Below are positions 27,307-36,008 of a stretch of 64,000 nt of DNA, piece by piece; positions within the stretch are counted from its first letter, which is position 1; every line of letters starts with the position of its first letter. The notes under the pieces were generated by a model, which was not told where the DNA came from, made no database searches, and was given only the letters and a program-made list of their open reading frames with translations. The translations under genes were made by a program, and so were the position numbers. The stretch comes from Bacteroidota bacterium (GTDB lineage: Bacteria; Bacteroidota; Ignavibacteria; Ignavibacteriales; Ignavibacteriaceae): assembly GCA_020161395.1 (NCBI GenBank), contig JAIUOE010000002.1, forward strand, positions 496,001-560,000, in the 5' to 3' direction.

Positions 27307-27636
27307 TTAGATAAAGTGGTCTGTGGCGTAAACCGGATGGATCATACACTCATCCTCTTCCGTACCGTAACAATGGCTGCATTTTTCTACCGTAAACACA
27401 AACTTGTCTTCCTTTTCCGATGCACCAATGAAATTAAGTACGGCTTTGCAGCTTGAGCATTGAACTATATGATACCTCTGAGATCTGCCCGAACACTCCG
27501 GACACAAATAACCAAGTTCTTCGTCGTGTAAGCCCGGCTCCAGTACGAAGAAGCTTCCACATTTTACATTATTACATTTAGCAAAATGTTTAGCATTTGT
27601 AGCTCTTTTCGCGATAGCTCCTCCATTTATTTTCAA
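27307..27636 (-). CDS. Small zinc-ribbon protein, function unknown
   Basis: I do not recognise a named family. The 109 residues carry four cysteine pairs (CNNVKC, CPEC, CSSC, CSHC), which should make two zinc ribbons. The basic N-terminus (KINGGAIAKRATNAKHFAK) suggests nucleic-acid contact. The C-terminus is acidic then hydrophobic (EEDECMIHPVYATDHFI). The gene has its own terminator and is probably monocistronic. It could be a regulatory or ribosome-associated protein, but nothing decides this. Confidence 0.8.
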   Translation of the reverse strand: MKINGGAIAKRATNAKHFAKCNNVKCGSFFVLEPGLHDEELGYLCPECSGRSQRYHIVQCSSCKAVLNFIGASEKEDKFVFTVEKCSHCYGTEEDECMIHPVYATDHFI

Positions 27637-27907
27637 GCCTCAACTTAACTGATTTGCCTCACATAAAAATATATAAAAATTTATACCTGTATATCGATTT
27701 TGTGCTTGCAAGTATTAATTTGTTCAATTAGAAGCGCAGGCGACAAATTTTGGACTAATTTCCCGACTTTAATTTTTGAACCTCTCCCGAAAGAATTCTG
27801 AATTTAATTTAGCGATTCAAAGACCACAACGGGGAGATAAATTCAACAAGTATGATTATTTTAAACGATTAAATTTTTTAATTATTTTCAAGATACCCGG
27901 AGAGTCA

Positions 27908-29254
27908 ATGTCGAAAATCGCATGTTTTAAAGCTTATGATATCAGAGGAGTCGTTCCTTCTGAATTGAATGTTGAGCTGGCATACAATATTGCCAGAGGA
28001 TATAAAAAATTCACCGGCTGCAAGTCGGTTGTAATCGGGCGGGATATAAGAAAATCGTCCGAGGAACTGAGCACAGCATTAGTGAACGGGTTTCTCGATT
28101 CAGGTGTGAATGTAATCGATATCGGTTTATGCGGAACTGAGATGGTGTACTTTGGTACATCATATCTGAACGCCGATGGCGGTATCATGATAACCGCATC
28201 CCACAACCCCCCTGAATATAACGGTATGAAGTTTGTCCGTGAGAGATCGATCCCAATCAGCTATGATTCAGGGCTTAATACTATTGAAGAAATTATCACT
28301 TCGAATGCTTTTGATCCCCTCCCTTCGGCGAAAGGAAGTTACTCCCAAAGAGACATCGCTGAAGAATTTGTGATACACCTCGGCAGTTTCTTTGATGTGA
28401 ATAAAGTTAAAAAAATGAAAGTTGTGGTTAATGCCGGAAACGGATGTGTCGGACCGATGTTGGACAGACTGGAAAAAATTCTCCCCATCGAGATGATAAA
28501 GCTCTTCAATGACCCGAATCCCGATTTTCCAAACGGTGTCCCGAATCCGATGATCGAGGAAAACCGCAAACCGACCATTGATGCAATCATTTCAAACAAA
28601 GCTGACCTCGGCGTTGCATGGGACGGTGACTACGACCGCTGTTTCTTCTTTGATGAGTCAGGAGAGTTCATTGAAGGATATTATATCGTCGGAATGCTCG
28701 CAAAATCGATACTTAAAATGAATCCGGGCGAGAAGATTATCCATGACCCGAGACTTGTCTGGAATACCATCGAAGTCTGTAAAGAAGCCGGCGGTGAAGC
28801 TGTTCAGTCAAAAAGCGGACACGCCTTCATAAAAGAGAAAATGAGAGAAGTGAATGCAATTTACGGTGGTGAAATGTCTGCTCACCACTATTTCCGTGAC
28901 AATGCCTACTCCGATTCGGGGCTGATCCCGTTCCTGCTGGTTATCCAGTTGATGTCTGAAGAGGGAAAATCGCTTTCGCAGCTCGTTAATGAAATGATCG
29001 AAAAGTATCCTTGCTCGGGTGAAATCAATTCAAAAATAGCCGACGCTGCCGGAAAACTTGAAGAGATAAAAGCCAAATACAGCGACGGTATTTTCGATTA
29101 TACCGATGGTGTTAGTGTTGACTATGGCACATGGCGATTCAACCTCAGAATGTCGAATACCGAGCCTATCATCAGATTGAATGTGGAAACAGTCGGAGAT
29201 ATCCCGCTGATGAAACAAAAAACAGATGAGTTGCTTGCGATAATCAGAGGATAA
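27908..29254 (+). CDS. manB: Phosphomannomutase/phosphoglucomutase
   Basis: The enzyme interconverts hexose 6-phosphate and 1-phosphate for nucleotide-sugar synthesis. The 448 residues show the start FKAYDIRGVVPSEL, the phospho-Ser loop GIMITASHNPPEYNGMKF, the metal loop AWDGDYDRCFFFD, the sugar loop YGGEMSAHHYF and the phosphate site RMSNTEPIIRLN. These fit bacterial ManB/AlgC. I chose the ATG at 27908 because the family start lies there; an upstream in-frame ATG at 27776 would add 44 unrelated residues. It could feed the GDP-mannose or UDP-sugar pools used by the glycan genes. Confidence 0.95.
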   Translation: MSKIACFKAYDIRGVVPSELNVELAYNIARGYKKFTGCKSVVIGRDIRKSSEELSTALVNGFLDSGVNVIDIGLCGTEMVYFGTSYLNADGGIMITASHNPPEYNGMKFVRERSIPISYDSGLNTIEEIITSNAFDPLPSAKGSYSQRDIAEEFVIHLGSFFDVNKVKKMKVVVNAGNGCVGPMLDRLEKILPIEMIKLFNDPNPDFPNGVPNPMIEENRKPTIDAIISNKADLGVAWDGDYDRCFFFDESGEFIEGYYIVGMLAKSILKMNPGEKIIHDPRLVWNTIEVCKEAGGEAVQSKSGHAFIKEKMREVNAIYGGEMSAHHYFRDNAYSDSGLIPFLLVIQLMSEEGKSLSQLVNEMIEKYPCSGEINSKIADAAGKLEEIKAKYSDGIFDYTDGVSVDYGTWRFNLRMSNTEPIIRLNVETVGDIPLMKQKTDELLAIIRG

Positions 29255-29280
29255 TCTTAATCACATTCCTAAAGTAGTTT

Positions 29281-29308
29281 ATCCCCGGAAGTCGAAACTT
29301 TCGGGGAT
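29281..29308 (+). terminator. Rho-independent terminator of the phosphomannomutase gene
   Basis: An 8-bp stem (ATCCCCGG-side / TCGGGGAT), with further internal pairing of AGT with ACT around CGAA, is followed by TTTTTTATTT on the plus strand, 27 bases after the stop. Confidence 0.85.
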
Positions 29309-29311
29309 TTT

Positions 29312-31570
29312 TTATTTCTTTTTGTCGAGGCTTTTAAGTTTCCAGACCAGTCCGGAGATAAAAGCGAAAAACATGAGTACAATTATTGAAAAAGCGATCC
29401 CGGCACCTTCAGTATTAAACCCTAAGGCCTTGACCCCTTCTTCCGGGTTGGAAGTTATGAGTACCAACTCATAAACCCAACGGCTCAACCAGAATCCTGC
29501 AAGAATATGGATACCTGAACTCTTCATTGCCTCGAAAGTCTGTACCAAACCGGCAAAAATCACCACAGGTATCAGAACTAATGGAAGAATAGTGAGAGCA
29601 AACGCCTCCGTTTTGGAAAATGAAGATAACAAGAGCCCCAGTACAGTCGAGGTGAATGAAGAGAACAGGAGAATGAAAAATAGTTGAATATCATTTGCAA
29701 AATTAAAATATGAACCTGTGATAATTAAGAGTGAAAAAGTCTGAACAACCGAAAACATAAAGAGCACAGCAAGTTTTGAAGTCAAATATGCAGGTATGGA
29801 AAGATTTACCATCCTTTCCCTCTTGTATATACTTCGCTCGTTTACTATCTCCCTTACGGCATTTGAGCAACCTAACCAAATTGTAGATACAACTAAAATA
29901 AATAATGCTTTAAATTCATCTCCGTTTTGTTTAAATAAAAGATTGATGAAAAGAGCGATTAGTGGCGCTTGAATCAGAAGAAAGATTAAATTTATTGTAT
30001 CCCGCATTTTAATCTTTAAATATCTGGAAGTCAGCGTAGTCAGTTGATTAAAAATGTCAGCCGTTTGTGGAACAGTTTTGTTTTGTGTTTGGGGTTTTCT
30101 AATTATTGTGTCAGGATTTGCAAAATTATCGAAATACTTGGAATTTCTAAATTTCTGTTTCCACTGATCGGGTGCGAATTTATCCAACTCATCAAAAATT
30201 TTAACAGGATCGTCAACTCCAAAGTACTCATTTACTTCGGAAGATGGTCCAAAAAAGGCAAGCTTTCCGTTCTTAGCCAAAACAATCACATGAGTAAAAA
30301 ACTTAAAATTTGCCTCGGAAATATTGTGAGTGGTAAGCAGAACAGTTCTTCCTTCATCAGCAATCCCCCTTAGAATCTGCATCACCTCCCTGTCTGATCG
30401 GGGATCAAGACCGGATGTTGGTTCATCCAGCACAAGAATATTAGGGTCGGTCATTAATTCCTGAGCCAGATTTACTTTTTTCCTTTGTCCGCCACTAATT
30501 CCCTTTTTCTCAGGAGAACCAATCTTCACATTTTCTGCTTCCTGGAGTCTCAATTTTTTAATAACTTTCCCGGCTCTCTCATCAATTTCAGTCTCCTCAA
30601 ATTGATGACCCAGCCTGAGCTTCCCGGTGTAGAGGAGTGACTCGCGAACTTCCAGTTCTCTGTGCAGAATATCATCCTGCGGGACATAACCGAAGACACC
30701 TTTAAAACTTTCAGGATTCGCCACAAGTGATTCCCCGTTTATTTTAACATCACCCGATGAAGGTTTGTTAATTCCGCAAATAAGATACATCAATGTGGTT
30801 TTACCGGCACCCGATCCGCCTATTAATCCAATGAACTGGCCCGGGGAGATATTTAGACTTATATCATCAATCAGTCTTTTTTCGCCTCCATAATAGATCA
30901 AATGTTGTGCTGAAATAGATATCTCATCAAGGGATTTTTTGGAACCACCCAGAAGTGAATCAAGAGAAAACGGGACTCCACCCACTGTAAGAATGTCCGA
31001 GGAAATAATTTTTGATTTTAATACTTTAATCCCGTTCAGAAATGTGCCATTGCTGCTGCCAAGATCTTCCACGAACCAGGAATCACCTTCCTGATAAAGC
31101 CGGCAATGCCTCCTGCTCACCTTGATATTATCGATCACTCTGTCACAGTCGGGATTTCGACCAATGAAATATTCCTTTTTACCTGTGTTACCCAAAGCCG
31201 CTTTTGATGGAGGAGTATAACCGCCGGAAGTGACGAGGTTTTGCCAGTCCAGTATGTGAGATTTTCCAAGAGTAACGGTATCCCCCTTCTGAAGTGTAGC
31301 GGAGGTGACCCTTTTCCCGTTGATATAGATTCCGTTTGTCGAGTTTTTATCCCGGATCGTACAGATTCCGCCATGGATTTCCAGTTCACAATGGAAATTC
31401 GAAATCCCTGATCCCTCCAGTTTGAGAGTATTCTGTGGATTCCTGCCAATCCTAATCAGTTTTGACCCGCCTGATGGCATGGAAGCTCCTGCCTGCATGG
31501 GGGCTCCACAGTCGGCACAGAATTTTGCCTCATCGTTGTTGTTGCTGTGACATTTCGGACATTGTTTCAT
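29312..31570 (-). CDS. ABC transporter with zinc ribbon and two FHA domains (ATPase-permease fusion)
   Basis: The 752-residue protein has, in order: a zinc ribbon (CPKCHSNNNDEAKFCADCG, residues 4-22), FHA domain 1 (IRIGRNPQNTLKL, STNGIYINGKRV; ~38-110), FHA domain 2 (FIGRNPDCDRVIDN, SSNGTFLNGIKV; ~134-205), an ABCG-like ATPase (Walker A IGGSGAGKTTLM, signature ISGGQRKKVNLAQEL, Walker B ILVLDEPTSGLDP; ~222-450) and six membrane segments of the ABC-2 permease type (~520-745). FHA domains bind phosphothreonine, so a Ser/Thr kinase elsewhere probably controls it. Substrate is unknown; lipid or envelope polymer export is plausible. It overlaps the LEA14-like gene by four bases. Confidence 0.92.
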   Translation of the reverse strand: MKQCPKCHSNNNDEAKFCADCGAPMQAGASMPSGGSKLIRIGRNPQNTLKLEGSGISNFHCELEIHGGICTIRDKNSTNGIYINGKRVTSATLQKGDTVTLGKSHILDWQNLVTSGGYTPPSKAALGNTGKKEYFIGRNPDCDRVIDNIKVSRRHCRLYQEGDSWFVEDLGSSNGTFLNGIKVLKSKIISSDILTVGGVPFSLDSLLGGSKKSLDEISISAQHLIYYGGEKRLIDDISLNISPGQFIGLIGGSGAGKTTLMYLICGINKPSSGDVKINGESLVANPESFKGVFGYVPQDDILHRELEVRESLLYTGKLRLGHQFEETEIDERAGKVIKKLRLQEAENVKIGSPEKKGISGGQRKKVNLAQELMTDPNILVLDEPTSGLDPRSDREVMQILRGIADEGRTVLLTTHNISEANFKFFTHVIVLAKNGKLAFFGPSSEVNEYFGVDDPVKIFDELDKFAPDQWKQKFRNSKYFDNFANPDTIIRKPQTQNKTVPQTADIFNQLTTLTSRYLKIKMRDTINLIFLLIQAPLIALFINLLFKQNGDEFKALFILVVSTIWLGCSNAVREIVNERSIYKRERMVNLSIPAYLTSKLAVLFMFSVVQTFSLLIITGSYFNFANDIQLFFILLFSSFTSTVLGLLLSSFSKTEAFALTILPLVLIPVVIFAGLVQTFEAMKSSGIHILAGFWLSRWVYELVLITSNPEEGVKALGFNTEGAGIAFSIIVLMFFAFISGLVWKLKSLDKKK

Positions 31571-32469
31571 GGTCTTAGTATCTCCTTAATATCAAATTTC
31601 CCGTTATAATTTAGGGGAATTGTAGCTGTTTGATCAAATATTTTTATCCTCAATTTCCCTTTTACTGTGTACGCGACCTTTCCTGCGGAAGTGAAAAGCC
31701 CGAACAGGGTTGAGGGACCCGATGAGAGAAGGTCGCCGATATAACAGGCGGCGTTGATAATTCCTGTGGCATTTTTTTCCAGCTTTCCGACAATCAGTGA
31801 CTCTTCAAGTGAAATTTTCCCGGCAGGTTTGTTTCCGAGCATTACCATTCCGCTGTCAACTCCCGAAATTTCAAAATTGACATCGTAAGGATTATTTACC
31901 TGAACCGTCAGATCAAATTTAATTGAATCCCCCTCCAGGGAAATGTCGCTTATTTTTTTAATGGAAACAATGGAATCATTTACGGGTGAACCTGTTTTAT
32001 TAAAGAGGGAATCTTTGATGTTCAGGGGGACCGGAATGTCAAAATCGACAGGGAGGGTAATAAAAGAAAGTCCGGCTACTGCATAACCACTGACGCTCAG
32101 GCGGGCTGTATCACCCATGCCATTGAAGAGTTTCAATGCCTGATTGATGTTCAGGGTGAGGTTTACCCGCATATCTGCAACCGAATCTGCCGGAAGCACC
32201 ACCTTCTGATCTACGGCAATGTTTCCGATTTTCTTCGAAAGATCAACAAGGTCAGCCCGCAGTTTTTCGAGTGTGATATCGAAGAACACCTTGTTCCTGA
32301 TACCAATTGTTATTTCAGCCTTAAGTGTTGAGTCTTCGATCGAAATCACACGGAACGAACGAAAACCCGCATACTCAGGTTTGCCAAAAGTCAGCAGTGC
32401 AAAAATACCGCCTGCAATTAAAAATAAAGCCACACCACCTGTTATCAGGAAAATCTTTTTCCTGCTCAT
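31567..32469 (-). CDS. Membrane-anchored LEA14/WHy-like protein
   Basis: The 300-residue protein has one N-terminal membrane anchor (KKIFLITGGVALFLIAGGIFALL, residues 4-26). The remainder looks like two water-stress-and-hypersensitive (LEA14-like) beta-sandwich repeats. The first includes LKAEITIGIRNKVFFDITLEKLRADL, in two runs of up to 20 residues, and the second IKFDLTVQVNNPYDVNFEISG. A GGGAG ribosome-binding site precedes the ATG. It overlaps the ABC transporter start by four bases, so it is probably a periplasmic partner of that transporter. Function is inferred only from fold and context. Confidence 0.78.
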   Translation of the reverse strand: MSRKKIFLITGGVALFLIAGGIFALLTFGKPEYAGFRSFRVISIEDSTLKAEITIGIRNKVFFDITLEKLRADLVDLSKKIGNIAVDQKVVLPADSVADMRVNLTLNINQALKLFNGMGDTARLSVSGYAVAGLSFITLPVDFDIPVPLNIKDSLFNKTGSPVNDSIVSIKKISDISLEGDSIKFDLTVQVNNPYDVNFEISGVDSGMVMLGNKPAGKISLEESLIVGKLEKNATGIINAACYIGDLLSSGPSTLFGLFTSAGKVAYTVKGKLRIKIFDQTATIPLNYNGKFDIKEILRP

Positions 32470-32481
32470 AACTGCTCCCTT

Positions 32482-33204
32482 TTATTGCATGTTTTCTATT
32501 CTCTTTGCTCTTTCCAGTGACAAAGGATGCGATGCGACAAAATCATTCACAGGGTCTCTGTCGGTTTCCTTGAAGAGCTCTGCGAGGCGTTTAAAGAATG
32601 CTATCGCTCCAAACTTCTTGTATCCCGCCTTCTTCAGGAGAGTTACCCCGTATTCATCAGCCTCATACTCATCATATTTGGTGAAAGGGACATCATAAAC
32701 CGATTTCATTGCATCAACAAGCATCGCAAGATTTACATCGAACTTCCCGGCGATATAGGTCAGCTTTATTTTGTTTATGCAGTGTTTCTTCTCGATGTGT
32801 CCGAGTTCGTGAGCTATAACAAAAGCGAGTTCATCCTCACTTTTCACGAAATTCAGAATTCCGGTGTTCAGGTATATTCTGCCTCCCGCAATTGCAAAGG
32901 CATTAACTTCCTTGTCATTCACAATTTTGTAATTATAGTTTATCCCTTTTCTTTCGACAAACTTCAGGATTTTCTTGAATACTTTATCGACATCCCATCT
33001 CTTTGTAGATCCGGCAGCCATGTTTTTATCGATGTCGGCAGCGAGTCCGGCACCAATATCATTCTCTTCGGCATCACTGATATCCACAATGTTCAAAGTA
33101 ATTTTTGTAAGGTCGTTTATGGTTCCCGTGATCTCGTCAAAAAGACTCCCTTGAGAAAAAGTGATACCCGAACCCAGAATCAGGAGAAAAAATAACTTTC
33201 TCAT
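32482..33204 (-). CDS. M48-family metalloprotease, exported
   Basis: The 240-residue protein has a signal peptide (MRKLFFLLILGSGITFSQG). The zinc site is AFVIAHELGHIEKKH (HExxH, about residue 141), with the third ligand Glu in YDEYEADEYG. Ser-His-Pro near the C-terminus (FVASHPLSLERAKRI) fits the BepA/LoiP/YcaL group that controls the quality of outer-membrane proteins. It lies between a lipoprotein and a LEA14-like gene, in a run that also holds lnt. A role in envelope maintenance is likely. Confidence 0.9.
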   Translation of the reverse strand: MRKLFFLLILGSGITFSQGSLFDEITGTINDLTKITLNIVDISDAEENDIGAGLAADIDKNMAAGSTKRWDVDKVFKKILKFVERKGINYNYKIVNDKEVNAFAIAGGRIYLNTGILNFVKSEDELAFVIAHELGHIEKKHCINKIKLTYIAGKFDVNLAMLVDAMKSVYDVPFTKYDEYEADEYGVTLLKKAGYKKFGAIAFFKRLAELFKETDRDPVNDFVASHPLSLERAKRIENMQ

Positions 33205-33214
33205 TTTTCGATCC

Positions 33215-33577
33215 CTATTTCAACAGATTAAAAAATCCGGAAGTGTTGCCTGTGTTTAGTGTGCACTCCCACTTTGACTCTCTCTTTTCAAATTTCAGAG
33301 TCCCGGGTATGTCCTTTTGGATACCAACGATCGGAACAGGTTTGTTGAGGTCAAACTTGAATTCAACCTCAAATTCCGTTTTTTGATCGTTTGTGTACCC
33401 CTCCTTGATTTCGCGGAAGTTGATCGCGTCATATTCCTGTCCGAGCAAACCTTTCACAGAATTCCGGACTTTCTCATATTCTTCTTTGTAAAGTGAATTT
33501 GAGGGCACATCTTTGCATCCCGAAAGGGTAAGAATCATTAGAACAGGGAGAAGCAATTTCACCAATCTGTTTTTCAT
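33215..33577 (-). CDS. Small lipoprotein, function unknown
   Basis: The 120-residue protein starts at the ATG one base after the lnt stop (TAGTATG); the longer in-frame start at 33613 lies inside lnt and is unlikely. The signal peptide ends in a lipobox (LMILTLSGC, Cys about residue 21). The mature part is charged and beta-rich (EFEVEFKFDLNKPVPIVG) with no family I recognise. Position directly behind lnt, whose product acylates lipoproteins, and ahead of an M48 protease suggests an envelope role. Confidence 0.75.
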   Translation of the reverse strand: MKNRLVKLLLPVLMILTLSGCKDVPSNSLYKEEYEKVRNSVKGLLGQEYDAINFREIKEGYTNDQKTEFEVEFKFDLNKPVPIVGIQKDIPGTLKFEKRESKWECTLNTGNTSGFFNLLK

Positions 33578-33578
33578 A

Positions 33579-35252
33579 CTAACCTCGTTTTTCAGTTTTA
33601 TTCTTTTTCTCAATAATTACCTGATATATCCAAAGAAGGACTGCAATTACTGACAATAAAATCGTTAGATACGGTACAACAAATGCACTGTTCATGAACA
33701 GAGTGCTTTTCTTCAACAACGGAACATCCACCGTGATCACGGCAGTCTCATACATCCTTGTCGCAGTTTGCGTTGTTCCCGACTGATTAATCAGGCACGA
33801 AATGCCGCCGTTTGCTGCCCGAACAAATGCCCGGTGATTTTCAAGCGCCCGGAGAGTGGAAAATTCTTTATGCTGATATGGTCCTGATGTGTTGCCGTAC
33901 CAACTGTCATTTGTAACAACTGCAAAAAATTCAGCACCCTTCTGTGAAAACTCTGTCACAAAATTAGGGAAAACCGATTCGAAACATACAAGAGCACCAA
34001 ACTTTACCTCCCGCTTGCCGGTTGATGTCTTTACATTAGCAGAAAATACCATCGACTCCTGCCCCACATTCCAACTGCTCAGCCCAACTCCCCATTGCAA
34101 AACATTTCCCAAAAAAGGAAGCTGATCGATATAAGGGGTTCGCTCGCCAAAAGGAACGAGCTTTACTTTCCCATACTGCTGAACGGTCCGGTCACCGGGG
34201 GCAAACAGCAGAACTGAATTATAAGTCGCATATTTAATGTCACTTCCCTTGTAGGATTTTACATCGGGGGGAAGCTTGTCACCGGGTTGAAACATTTTAA
34301 TATGCGGCATACCTGTAAGAATATAAACTTTGTTACTGTCGGCATAACTGTAAATTCTTTGTACCTGAGCGTCATACTGACCGTTCATGAGATAGACGGG
34401 CAACGCCGTTTCGGGCCAGATAATTAGTTGAGCTCCCTCTTTAACCGCCTTGTCTGAGAGGGTAAAATATTTATTCAGAATGTCATCAAGATTGCCACCT
34501 GCCCACTTTTCGTAGGGATCGAGATTTGGCTGTACCAGTCCGGTTCTTAGAGTCTCCTGTACCGGCTGATCATCACGGGTGACGATTCCGTAAAAAAGGG
34601 GAACAAGTATAAGGACATTCAAAATCCTTAGCGCCATCCTGTCGGTTTTCTTTTCAGTACGCCATTTTTCCCAAATCCGGAAGAGGATAATATTTATATA
34701 AAGGAGCAGCATCGTAACTCCGAGAGCTCCGATGATATCGCTAATCTTGTAGAAAACCGGGAAATTTGCCAATGAATTTGAAAGGGTAATCCATGGGAAG
34801 TTCAGGTCGATATTCATGTAAAAATATTCGTAGAATGCCCAAAACGGGGGAAGTAACCAGATCGCCTTCTCCTTCCCGACAAATTTCGACCTGGACAGGG
34901 CATAGTAGAGAGTAGTCGGGATGATAAAGAAAATCGGGTTGGCAAAAAGCATCAATCCCCCTCCAATCATCAGAAATGGATCTTTGCCTACAGTGTAAGC
35001 CCCGACCCAGTAGAGGGAAACCAGTCCGGTTACAAAACCAAAAAAATAGCCCGCCCTGTTTAAATCGATGAGTTTCTCCCGTCTCGTCAGGACATAAAGA
35101 AACGGGACAAGTGCAATGAAAGCGGTTACCGGAAATGGAAAAGGTGGATACGCAAACCCCATCAAAACACCCGATAGAACGATCATAAACCGTTCGGAGC
35201 GGAGTTTTTGCTTCTCTTCGGGAGTTCGCGGGATCCGTTTAAACAGGTTCAT
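33579..35252 (-). CDS. lnt: Apolipoprotein N-acyltransferase
   Basis: This inner-membrane enzyme adds the third acyl chain to lipoproteins. The 557 residues have about seven hydrophobic segments (six N-terminal, one C-terminal at TLFMNSAFVVPYLTILLSVI) around a periplasmic nitrilase domain. The catalytic Glu is in IIWPETALPVY, Lys in GKVKLVPFGERTPY and Cys in GALVCFESVFP. This is the full Glu-Lys-Cys triad. The start overlaps ispF by 14 bases. Confidence 0.95.
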   Translation of the reverse strand: MNLFKRIPRTPEEKQKLRSERFMIVLSGVLMGFAYPPFPFPVTAFIALVPFLYVLTRREKLIDLNRAGYFFGFVTGLVSLYWVGAYTVGKDPFLMIGGGLMLFANPIFFIIPTTLYYALSRSKFVGKEKAIWLLPPFWAFYEYFYMNIDLNFPWITLSNSLANFPVFYKISDIIGALGVTMLLLYINIILFRIWEKWRTEKKTDRMALRILNVLILVPLFYGIVTRDDQPVQETLRTGLVQPNLDPYEKWAGGNLDDILNKYFTLSDKAVKEGAQLIIWPETALPVYLMNGQYDAQVQRIYSYADSNKVYILTGMPHIKMFQPGDKLPPDVKSYKGSDIKYATYNSVLLFAPGDRTVQQYGKVKLVPFGERTPYIDQLPFLGNVLQWGVGLSSWNVGQESMVFSANVKTSTGKREVKFGALVCFESVFPNFVTEFSQKGAEFFAVVTNDSWYGNTSGPYQHKEFSTLRALENHRAFVRAANGGISCLINQSGTTQTATRMYETAVITVDVPLLKKSTLFMNSAFVVPYLTILLSVIAVLLWIYQVIIEKKNKTEKRG

Positions 35253-35739
35253 TACCTGCCTCTGTCTTCTGAAGCAACACTACAGCGTAAGCCACGGCAC
35301 CCTCTCCCCTGCCAATAAAACCCATTTGCTCTGAAGTGGTGGCTTTGATAGAGATATCATCCGGGCTACATTCAAGGATATCCGATATCATCTCTTTCAT
35401 GGCAGGTACATACTTCGCAATCTTTGGTTTCTCGAGCACAACTACAGAGTCGCAGTTTACAAGTCTGTAGCCCTTCTCTTTAACGAGTTGATACGAATGC
35501 TTCAAAAGAAGTTTGCTGTCGATATCTTTGAACGCAATACAGGTATCAGGGAAGTGCTTCCCGATATCCCCAAGTGCAAGCGCCCCCAACAGGGCATCCA
35601 TGATTGCGTGTAACAACACATCCGCATCTGAGTGTCCGAGCAGACCAATTTCAGAAGGTATTTCTACTCCCCCGAGGGTCAGTTTCCTTCCCTCTTCAAG
35701 CTGGTGGACATCGTATCCGTTTCCGATTCTAATTTTCAA
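35239..35739 (-). CDS. ispF: 2-C-methyl-D-erythritol 2,4-cyclodiphosphate synthase
   Basis: IspF cyclises CDP-methylerythritol phosphate in the MEP pathway to isoprenoids. The 166 residues carry RIGNGYDVHQLEEGRKLTLG (metal ligands D-x-H), GLLGHSDADVLLHAIMDALLG, DIGKHFPD and ATTSEQMGFIGRGEGAVAYA. The start is TTG at 35739, overlapping the stop of the acylphosphatase gene (TTGA), so translation is coupled. It overlaps lnt by 14 bases. Other MEP genes are not in the window. Confidence 0.96.
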   Translation of the reverse strand: MKIRIGNGYDVHQLEEGRKLTLGGVEIPSEIGLLGHSDADVLLHAIMDALLGALALGDIGKHFPDTCIAFKDIDSKLLLKHSYQLVKEKGYRLVNCDSVVVLEKPKIAKYVPAMKEMISDILECSPDDISIKATTSEQMGFIGRGEGAVAYAVVLLQKTEAGNEPV

Positions 35740-36008
35740 TGTCTAATCTCAAATTTAGTAAATTCATTATTTGCTTTTTCTTTAATTACTGTCACAGATT
35801 TCACATTCGATCTCATCGGACCTTCTTTCGCTTTCTGATGAAGTGCCTCAATCTGCCATTCCTCTCCCTCTGCCACTATTTCGACATCACCCGACCAAAG
35901 GTTTCTCACGAATCCGGTCACACCGATATCTGTTGCTTCCCGATAAATAAAATATCGAAAACCAACTCCCTGAACAAATCCTTTGACAACCATTGCAGCC
36001 CTAATCAT
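35736..36008 (-). CDS. acyP: Acylphosphatase
   Basis: This small enzyme hydrolyses carboxyl-phosphate bonds such as carbamoyl or acetyl phosphate. The 90-residue product has the family signature GFVQGVGFRYFIYREA (catalytic Arg) and GFVRNLWSGDVEIVAEG (catalytic Asn). I chose the ATG at 36006-36008, which overlaps the EamA stop and gives the family length. The longer frame from 36053 lies inside the neighbour. Confidence 0.92.
   Translation of the reverse strand: MIRAAMVVKGFVQGVGFRYFIYREATDIGVTGFVRNLWSGDVEIVAEGEEWQIEALHQKAKEGPMRSNVKSVTVIKEKANNEFTKFEIRH

Noticed and set aside
27776-27907. 44-residue extension of the phosphomannomutase
   Set aside because: The sequence is unlike the family; the conserved start FKAYDIRG follows the ATG at 27908.
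32527-33195. 222-residue plus-strand open frame
   Set aside because: It lies antisense to the M48 protease, which has a signal peptide and HExxH; the antisense frame has no recognisable domain.
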